Shown here: positions 57,889 to 64,000 of the stretch, piece by piece | How positions within the stretch are numbered: position 1 is the stretch's first letter | How the letters are laid out: each line of letters opens with the position of its first letter | NCBI RefSeq assembly: GCF_003347635.1 | Contig: NZ_QDFY01000001.1 | Coordinates: 868,001-932,000 of the forward strand | Direction of reading: 5' to 3' | Origin: Sphingosinicella terrae | GTDB lineage: Bacteria; Pseudomonadota; Alphaproteobacteria; Sphingomonadales; Sphingomonadaceae | Length of the DNA: 64,000 nt | The notes under the pieces: model-generated | The model's database searches: none | The model's input: the letters and a program-made list of their open reading frames with translations, nothing else | Told to the model about the DNA's origin: nothing | Translations under genes and position numbers: made by a program

Positions 57889-57914
57889 AACGGGCCGCGG
57901 CGGCCGCAGGTTCC
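57889..57914 (-). promoter_or_regulatory. EcfG-type promoter
   Basis: On the minus strand GGAAC (57914-57910) and CGTT (57892-57889) are separated by 17 bases, a full EcfG consensus. The -10 lies 31 bases before the general-stress protein start. This is the strongest of the three EcfG candidates here. Confidence 0.6.
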
Positions 57915-58012
57915 GGCCTTCTGTCCGTCCCGGTGCAGGACAGGCCGCAAATCGCGGTTGCGCCGCGGCGCTTCGCGGCGGAAGAGGCCGGGACCAGCCT
58001 GGAGATGATCCG

Positions 58013-58318
58013 ATGCGCCGCCCCCTGGTTCTTCTCGTTCCGCTCCTCGCTCTTCCCTGCGCGGCCGCGGCGGCGCCGCAGGACAGCGGGGCCGCCGCCG
58101 CAGAGACGCCCTCGATCGTCGCCCGCGCCGACGGCGGCTGGACGATCACGCGCGAAATCAGGGAGGAGCCGCTCTCGCTCGCTCTGGCCACCGACGGCCT
58201 GCTGATCCTCGACTCCGCGTCCGATCCGAGCGTGGACGAAGGGCAGCGCCGGGTCGACGAGGAGCAAGAGGAGATGATCGATCGCGCCTTCGAGGAGGCG
58301 GTCGATTATTCGCGCTAG
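58013..58318 (+). CDS. Small exported hypothetical protein
   Basis: A 101-residue protein with a signal peptide (MRRPLVLLVPLLALPCAAAA) and a short acidic mature part ending EEQEEMIDRAFEEAVDYSR. The ATG at 58013 has GGAG eight bases upstream. No family recognised. Confidence 0.55.
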   Translation: MRRPLVLLVPLLALPCAAAAAPQDSGAAAAETPSIVARADGGWTITREIREEPLSLALATDGLLILDSASDPSVDEGQRRVDEEQEEMIDRAFEEAVDYSR

Positions 58319-58427
58319 GCGGAGCGCGAGCAGCCCCAGGACTAACCTGGACCCGCAGGCGCCTCGCACCACGCCGCGGGGCGGCGTCCCCCCTTCACCC
58401 GTTCCAGAGCCCGGGACGAAGCTTCCT

Positions 58428-58829
58428 TCACCCTTCGGCGCGGAGCGCCTCCTCGCTGCCATAAGGGCGGGTGATCGCCTCGAGCAGATGGCCGTCCGGA
58501 TCCTCGAAATAGACGCCGCGGCCGCCCCAGTGCCGGTTGATCTCGCCCGGCCGCGACCGCGCCGGATCGGCCCAGAAGGTCAGGCCGCGCTCGTTCAGGC
58601 GCATCATCACGGCATCGAATTCGGACTCCTCGACGAGAAAGGCATAATGCTGCCTCGCCACCTCGCCCTCCTTTTCCATGAAGTCGAGCGAGACGCCGTT
58701 GCCGAGCTCGACGACCCGGAAGTGCAGGAACCGGCGCGGCGGCGGAAGACCGAGCATGTCTGCGGTGAAGGCAGCGGAGGTGTCGCGGTCGCGGCACCAG
58801 ACGATGGTGTGGTTGAGCAAAGCGGACAT
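58428..58829 (-). CDS. VOC (glyoxalase-like) family protein
   Basis: A 133-residue glyoxalase/bleomycin resistance-fold protein. Two half-domains are visible: LNHTIVWCRDRDTSAAF with the first metal His, then HYAFLVEESEFD and GRGVYFEDPDGHLLEAIT with the later His and Glu. The substrate is unknown. ATG 58829. A lone gene. Confidence 0.82.
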   Translation of the reverse strand: MSALLNHTIVWCRDRDTSAAFTADMLGLPPPRRFLHFRVVELGNGVSLDFMEKEGEVARQHYAFLVEESEFDAVMMRLNERGLTFWADPARSRPGEINRHWGGRGVYFEDPDGHLLEAITRPYGSEEALRAEG

Positions 58830-58930
58830 GCCGGCCTCCGCGCCGGATCATAGCAGATCGGAGCGGAGATTCCGATCCGGCAGGCTGTCGCACCATGCGC
58901 CGGACCCGTTCCGGCGCATGGCGCGATCGT

Positions 58931-61900
58931 TCAGGCGAAGATGAAATCCGCCTGCTGGAGGGCGACGTTGCTCTGGATCGTGAAGTCAGCGATCCCGTCG
59001 CCGTCGACGTCGCCGGCGAGGAGATGGCTGCCGCCGTCGCTATAGGCGCGAAGCTCCCCGGCGGTGCCGCTGAACGCGCCCGAGCCTATCCAGGCGAACG
59101 CGTCGTGGCCGCCGCCCTCCACCGCATCGAGGCCGCTGAGATCGATCTTGTCCTGGCCGCGCCGGAAATCGGCGATGACGTCATGGCCGCCGAGGTCGGT
59201 GAAGGCGAAGACGTCATTGTGGTTGCCGCCGATGAGAAGGTCGTCGCCGGCCCCGCCGTTCAGCAGATCGTTATGGTTGCCGCCGCTGAGCACATCATCG
59301 CCGTCGCCGCCATGGAGGTGGTCGTAATGATTGCCTCCCTCCAGCCGGTCGTGGCCGGCGCCGCCGAACAGCTGGTCGTCGTGATTGCCGCCCTCGAGCC
59401 GATCATGCCCGCCCAGGCCGAATAGCCGGTCGGCGCCATTGCCGCCCGACAGCTCGTCCTCGCCGGCCGTGCCCTGAAGCTCGTCGTCGCGGTTTCCGCC
59501 GGACAGGACGATCCCGTCGGCGACACCGGTGACGGTGACCGAGACGGTCGCGCTGCTGGTGAGGCCGTCCTCGTCGGTGACGGTGTAGGTGAAGCTGTCG
59601 ACATAGGTCGCGCCGGGCGCGAGATCGTCGAAGCTGTCGTCGTCGGCGACATAGACCAGGGTCTCGGCTTCCGGGTCGAAAACCAAGCTGCCGAGCGTGG
59701 CGCCGGTATCGACGGCGGCGATGGTGAGGCTGTCGCCGGCATCGGGATCGAAATCGTTGGCGAGCAGCTGAGCCCAGAGATTGGCGGTCGCCGCGTCCTC
59801 GGCAACGGCGACGCCGTCGTCGACCGCGGTCGGCGCCTCGTTCGGCGCTTCGATGCGGAAGCGGGCGACGATGGGGTCATGGTCGCTCGATCGGCCGGCC
59901 CCCTCCGCCTGCTCGGCATTGATATGGACGACGTCGAACTGGGCGCCGGCGAGCAGGCCGCCGGTGACCACGCCATGGTCGATCGCCTGAAGGTTGCCGT
60001 CGAACAGGTAGGTGTAGCGCTCCGCCGCGTCGAGCAGGCGGTGAAGGTCCGTCATCACGCCGCCCGCCTCGAGTGCGGTGACCGATTCCTCGAACCAGAA
60101 GCCGTTGAAATCGCCGAACACGCCAAGCTTCAGCGACGGATCGGTGGCGAGCTCGCCATTCACATAGGCTCGGACCGCCTCCGCCTGCTGGGTGCGGGAG
60201 GCGTCACCTGCATCCGCAGGCGGCTGGCTCGATCCCCAAAGAGGATCGCTGCCGATCCGCGAAGTGAAGTGGACGTTGATAAGCTTCACCGTCTCGCCGT
60301 TGAAGGTGAAGTCGGCGACCAGGGGCCTGCGGCTCCCGTTGAACGCCGGATCCTCGATCAGCCGGGCGCTGCCATCGACATAACCGACCCGGTCGGCATT
60401 ATAGAGATAGCCGTTGCGGATGTTGCCGCCCGACGCGCCGCCGGTCGAACCCTGGCTCGACGGCGCGACCTCGACATAGACGTAATTGGGACCGCCGGCC
60501 GCGGCGATGGCGTCGATGAGCAGCTGGGCGGTAGCCGCGCCGGAGAGCGGGTCGCTGCCATTGAGGCCGTTGCCGTCCTGCACTTCCTGCAGTGCGACAA
60601 TGTCCGGCGCCGCCAGGCTGTAGACGATGTCCTCGGCGAGCAGGTTGAACTTGGCCGCGCCACTGTCCGGACTGAGATTCTCGACGTTGAAGCTGGCGAC
60701 GGTGAGATGGTCGCTGTCGCCCTGGAGCTCGGTGGTTTCGCGATCGAGGGTCACGTCGTCGGTGACCGTCACGGCCTGCGTGACCAGCAGTTCGTAACTG
60801 CCGAAGCCGTAGGAGAAGATGCCGGTGACATCGCCGAGCAGGTCTCCCTGGCTGTGCTGCGGATCATAGCCGGCGAACAGACCCGGCGTGGCATCGATCT
60901 GGATCTTCTCGGGATTATAGTCGCCGTCCGAGAGGGTGATCCCGCCACGGCCGTTGACGCCGCTCGCTCCCTCGCCTCCCGAGGCGACGACATAGGTCTC
61001 GCCGAATTCGTTCGTCCGCACCACCACCCGCGGTGCCTCGATGGTGGCGAGCATCCCCTCGAGGGACTCGTAGAAGTCGATGCCGTCGGTTTCGGGATCG
61101 TAGCTGGATAGGCCGTCATCGTCGATCGCCGAGGTCGGCGGCAGGCGGCCACCCGCGCCGATCACCACCGCATCCGGAACGGCATTGCCGCTCGACTGAA
61201 CGACGATGTTGGAGGAGATGAGCTCGGTTATTGTCAGGTTGGTGGCATCGCCCCCGGGAAGGAATTCGGCGACGGTGCCGCTCACCTCGAGCGCATCGCC
61301 CACGGCCACGCCGGGTGCGGCGCCGGTGAAGACGAACAAGGCGTCGGACGTGCGTACATTGCCGTCGCCATTGGGATCCTGGAGATAGAAGCCGTTCGCG
61401 GCCACCGCGGTGACCACGCCGCTGGTCGTCACCGGCTGCCCCTCATATCCGGAGCGATGCCCCTCGCCCTGTATCTGGTAGACGGCGAGGGTCAGCGGAT
61501 CGTCATTGACGATCGTGCCGGTGGCCGACCCATCGACGATGGTGATGTTGCCGGTAGGATTGGCAAGAACCAACTCCAGCGTCTCATTGCCTTCGCCAAT
61601 GACATCGCCGGAGACGCGGATCGCCACCTGCACGCTCGACACGCCCGGGGCGAAATCGACCTCCCCGGAAAGCGGCTGGGCGGCGCCGAGATCCGCGGAG
61701 TTCGCGCTGCCGCCGAGGCTCAGCAGCCAGTCGACTCCTGCCGCCTCGCCGAGGCCGCCGGCGCGGGTGACTGTAAAGACCAGCAAGGTCTCCCCGCTGT
61801 CCCCCTCGACAACGCTGGCATCGCCGATCCGCACTTGGCCGGTGGCATTGAGGGCGATGAAGTCCTGGCCCTCGTTGACGGAACCGAAGCTGTCCTCGCG

Positions 61901-63229
61901 CGCGTCGACCCAGGTGAAATCCACCGCGCTCGCGCCGGAACCGGTCAGTTGAAGCGAGAAGCCTTCGGGAGTGGAACTGCCCTCGAAGACGCCGATGTCG
62001 GTGCTCGTCATACCGGCAGCCGGTCCGTTGGCGGCGATGAAGCTCCCCTCGTAGGACAGGAACTGGACGACCTGCCCCTGGGGATTGACGAGCGCGAGGC
62101 CGTCCTGCGGGCCGTTCTGGATACCGTTGACCGGATAGGCGAAGCTCAGCGTGCCATAGCCATCGTCCTGATCGGGCACGATCCCGGAGAGCCCGAGCGT
62201 GTTGTAGACGGTACCCTCGGTCGCGCTGCCGCTGACGCTGTAGAGGACGAGCGTCCAGCCGGCGAGGTTGGTGCCCGCCGGCGCCGCGATCTCGATCGCC
62301 TCGCCGGCATCGGTTCCGGCATCGTCATAGTGGATCTCGTTGATGAAGGCGCTGCCGGGACCCGCCGAACCATCATCGTCGACGATGGTGCCGGTCGCTT
62401 CGCCGTCGCCGAGCGCCGCGCCGTTGGTCGGGCCCGACAGGGTGACGGTGAAGGTCTCGTCGCCCTCGTCGGACGTGTCGCCATTGACCTGGAGCGTGAT
62501 CGTCCGGCTGATCTCGTCTGCTCCGAAGACGAGTGTTCCGGAGAGCGTCGGCGCGGCGAAGTCGGAGGCGTCCGCCCCGGCGGGTGCACCCGGCAGCCCG
62601 ATCGTCCAGTTCACGCTCGCAGCAACATTGCTGTCCGCCCCCCGGCTGACGGTGAAGGTGATGGTGGTCGTGCCGCTATTCCCCTCGGCGACGCTCGCGT
62701 CGCCGATCGAGAAGGTCCCGGCCCTGTCCACGGGGGTGCCGCCGAAGTTCTGGCCTGCATTGACGCCGCCCGGCGTGTCGTTTCCGATCAGGCTCCAGGT
62801 GAAATCGGAGGCTTCGTCGCCGGTGCCGGTGCGGCCGACGGCGGTACCGCTGGTATTGCCAGGCTCGGAAACGCCGATATCGGTGCTGGTAAGCCCAGCG
62901 GCCGGGCCGTTCTGGGCGGTGAAGCTGCCCTCATAGCTCAGGAACTCGACGACGTTCCCGAGCGGGTCGATCAAGGCGATCGCGTCGGGCGCGCCGTTCT
63001 GGATCCCGTCGGTGGGATAGCCGAAGCTCAGCGTTCCGAAACCATTCTGCTGGTTGGGCACGATGCCGGAAAGGCTGCGGCTGTTGTAGCTGAGCCCGTT
63101 GGCGCCATTGTAGAGGACGATCGTCCAGCCGCTGAGGTCGGTGCCGGCGGCGGCGGCGATCTCGATATATTCGCCGCTGTCGGTGCCGGCATTGTCGTAA
63201 TGGAATTCGTTGATCCACGCTGCGGCCAT
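58931..63229 (-). CDS. ExeM/NucH-type extracellular nuclease with Calx-beta and RTX repeats
   Basis: A 1432-residue secreted protein with no signal peptide. Domains in order: a lamin-tail-like part (about 1-150), Calx-beta (about 160-290), a second lamin-tail (about 290-440), Calx-beta (about 460-570), an OB-like part (about 578-700), and an endonuclease/exonuclease/phosphatase domain (about 841-1116). Its motifs are SFNVENLSPDSG, VALQEVQDG, VFGDFNGFWF and SDHDPIVARF. A cadherin-like domain follows, then RTX repeats (about 1238-1376) and an end typical of type I secretion (QADFIFA). ATG 63229 has GGGGAG in front. It should degrade extracellular DNA. Confidence 0.9.
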   Translation of the reverse strand: MAAAWINEFHYDNAGTDSGEYIEIAAAAGTDLSGWTIVLYNGANGLSYNSRSLSGIVPNQQNGFGTLSFGYPTDGIQNGAPDAIALIDPLGNVVEFLSYEGSFTAQNGPAAGLTSTDIGVSEPGNTSGTAVGRTGTGDEASDFTWSLIGNDTPGGVNAGQNFGGTPVDRAGTFSIGDASVAEGNSGTTTITFTVSRGADSNVAASVNWTIGLPGAPAGADASDFAAPTLSGTLVFGADEISRTITLQVNGDTSDEGDETFTVTLSGPTNGAALGDGEATGTIVDDDGSAGPGSAFINEIHYDDAGTDAGEAIEIAAPAGTNLAGWTLVLYSVSGSATEGTVYNTLGLSGIVPDQDDGYGTLSFAYPVNGIQNGPQDGLALVNPQGQVVQFLSYEGSFIAANGPAAGMTSTDIGVFEGSSTPEGFSLQLTGSGASAVDFTWVDAREDSFGSVNEGQDFIALNATGQVRIGDASVVEGDSGETLLVFTVTRAGGLGEAAGVDWLLSLGGSANSADLGAAQPLSGEVDFAPGVSSVQVAIRVSGDVIGEGNETLELVLANPTGNITIVDGSATGTIVNDDPLTLAVYQIQGEGHRSGYEGQPVTTSGVVTAVAANGFYLQDPNGDGNVRTSDALFVFTGAAPGVAVGDALEVSGTVAEFLPGGDATNLTITELISSNIVVQSSGNAVPDAVVIGAGGRLPPTSAIDDDGLSSYDPETDGIDFYESLEGMLATIEAPRVVVRTNEFGETYVVASGGEGASGVNGRGGITLSDGDYNPEKIQIDATPGLFAGYDPQHSQGDLLGDVTGIFSYGFGSYELLVTQAVTVTDDVTLDRETTELQGDSDHLTVASFNVENLSPDSGAAKFNLLAEDIVYSLAAPDIVALQEVQDGNGLNGSDPLSGAATAQLLIDAIAAAGGPNYVYVEVAPSSQGSTGGASGGNIRNGYLYNADRVGYVDGSARLIEDPAFNGSRRPLVADFTFNGETVKLINVHFTSRIGSDPLWGSSQPPADAGDASRTQQAEAVRAYVNGELATDPSLKLGVFGDFNGFWFEESVTALEAGGVMTDLHRLLDAAERYTYLFDGNLQAIDHGVVTGGLLAGAQFDVVHINAEQAEGAGRSSDHDPIVARFRIEAPNEAPTAVDDGVAVAEDAATANLWAQLLANDFDPDAGDSLTIAAVDTGATLGSLVFDPEAETLVYVADDDSFDDLAPGATYVDSFTYTVTDEDGLTSSATVSVTVTGVADGIVLSGGNRDDELQGTAGEDELSGGNGADRLFGLGGHDRLEGGNHDDQLFGGAGHDRLEGGNHYDHLHGGDGDDVLSGGNHNDLLNGGAGDDLLIGGNHNDVFAFTDLGGHDVIADFRRGQDKIDLSGLDAVEGGGHDAFAWIGSGAFSGTAGELRAYSDGGSHLLAGDVDGDGIADFTIQSNVALQQADFIFA

Positions 63230-63390
63230 GTTGAAGTCTCCCCTGAAACGGCAGGCGGCGGGTGCCGCTGCCCTGATCGGTTTGCCGAGTCGCGTCGGCA
63301 CGGGGCAACCCTACGAAGCCGATATGACAATCAGAAGAGCTATCGAGATCAGTTAGTTGCGCGCCGTCCACCCGCGCGGTGACGGACCTC

Positions 63391-64000
63391 TTACCGGCCG
63401 CGCCCATTCGCGGGCGCGCCGGTTTCCGCGATGGCCCTCTCGAGCAGGTCGGCCAGCGCGCGGTGGTCGGCGAGGCTCGGATGCCAGTCGCAGCCCGTCC
63501 GCTCCAGATCGCCGAACCTGAGCGTCGTCACACGCCCCGACGCGGTCGGATCCAGCGCCCGCGCGACCTGCTCCACCTCGCCGAGGAAATCGTCCGACCC
63601 CATCAGAATCAGGCGCGCCTGCGGCTGGCGCGTCATCAACCTGCGTCCGAACTCGACGTAGCGCGCCCGATAATCGGCCCTGAGCGCCGCCTGGTCTGCC
63701 CAGCGCTCGCCCAGGCCCAGCGGCGTCGAGAAATCGTTGGTGCCGAGATTGACGACGATGAGCTGCGGCCGCCAGTCCGGATCCGCCGCCTCGACCGGTG
63801 TCGCCTCGCCCGGGATCAGCCGCGAATACAAAGCCGGCAGGCTGAGCTCCGGCACGCCGCCGGAATAATTTCGGACGATGCCGAAGCCCGAATAGGCGTT
63901 GACCCGATAGTCGGCGCCGAGCCGGGCGGCGAGCAAAGGCCCGAAGGCGCGGGTGGTGTCGGTGAGGTCGTGCACCTGCTCGGCCGTGCATTCGCGGCCC
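63391..64000 (-). CDS. SGNH/GDSL hydrolase, N-terminally cut by the window
   Basis: The C-terminal ~200 residues of an SGNH esterase (carbohydrate esterase 2-like). Seen are NYSGGVPELSLPALY, block III VVNLGTNDFS with the Asn, and the Asp-His pair in CDWHPSLADH. The nucleophile Ser block lies beyond the window. The gene is next to the extracellular nuclease but has no clear functional link. The reading frame is open to the window end; a GTG at 63975 is not the true start. Confidence 0.82.
   Translation of the reverse strand, partial: GRECTAEQVHDLTDTTRAFGPLLAARLGADYRVNAYSGFGIVRNYSGGVPELSLPALYSRLIPGEATPVEAADPDWRPQLIVVNLGTNDFSTPLGLGERWADQAALRADYRARYVEFGRRLMTRQPQARLILMGSDDFLGEVEQVARALDPTASGRVTTLRFGDLERTGCDWHPSLADHRALADLLERAIAETGAPANGRGR

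Noticed and set aside
60000-63200. Plus-strand 641-codon ORF opposite the nuclease
   Set aside because: It lacks any motif and follows the antisense of the nuclease; the minus strand has clear nuclease and RTX features.

Overview
The window is a high-GC (about two thirds G+C) chromosomal segment of an alphaproteobacterium, most probably a sphingomonad (Sphingomonadales). This rests on the protein types (ChpT phosphotransferase, EcfG-type promoters, a GTTC-N7-GTTC LexA box, a likely sym-homospermidine pathway) and on the intergenic CCCTCCC hairpin repeats. No prophage, plasmid or CRISPR signal was seen. No tRNA or 16S/23S rRNA was recognised. RNase P RNA and SRP RNA are both present on the minus strand.

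Layout. 1-9.4 kb: the 3' end of hmgA, an internally duplicated lipoprotein, a double TonB-domain protein, an unrecognised membrane protein, a globin-like protein, a cytosolic copper-storage (Csp) protein, a cation/proton antiporter and a PhyH-type dioxygenase. 8.3-14.0 kb: the phage-shock locus. pspF is divergent from a sigma-54-driven operon (small ORF, pspA, pspB, pspC) that runs on into a tandem array of nine further short PspB-like membrane/coiled-coil proteins; this is the most unusual structure in the window. 14.1-16.7 kb: sufE, a thioesterase, a J-domain protein, rnpB and an AmpD-like amidase. 16.8-22.1 kb: a chemotaxis-type operon cheA-cheW-cheY-cheB-cheR. 22.3-26.7 kb: a TetR-controlled HlyD/ABC export operon. 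26.7-32.8 kb: chpT, rluD, rpoH, mtgA, the ybaB-type gene and dnaX. 33-36.5 kb: ffs, then a minus-strand run of two cysteine desulfurases, a ferredoxin and a class A beta-lactamase. 36.6-42.7 kb: hydrolase, DDAH, threonine dehydratase-like enzyme, and an ornithine-decarboxylase/deoxyhypusine-synthase-like pair. 43-53 kb: L,D-transpeptidase, HtrA-like protease, RNA methyltransferase, Nnr, enoyl-CoA hydratase, a candidate sigma-54 small RNA, ispE, TPR protein and ETF-QO. 53-64 kb: UDG-like protein, soluble lytic transglycosylase, SOS-controlled SplB-like radical SAM protein, general-stress flavin protein, VOC protein, a 1432-residue RTX extracellular nuclease and a truncated SGNH hydrolase.

Envelope maintenance is a recurring theme: Psp array, LD-transpeptidase, MtgA, Slt, AmpD-like amidase, HtrA-like protease. 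Stress control is visible directly in promoters: sigma-54/PspF at psp, three EcfG-like sites and one LexA box. Repeats of two families fill many intergenic gaps, and one copy lies in frame inside a lipoprotein gene. All functional statements are from reading the sequence; no database search was run.
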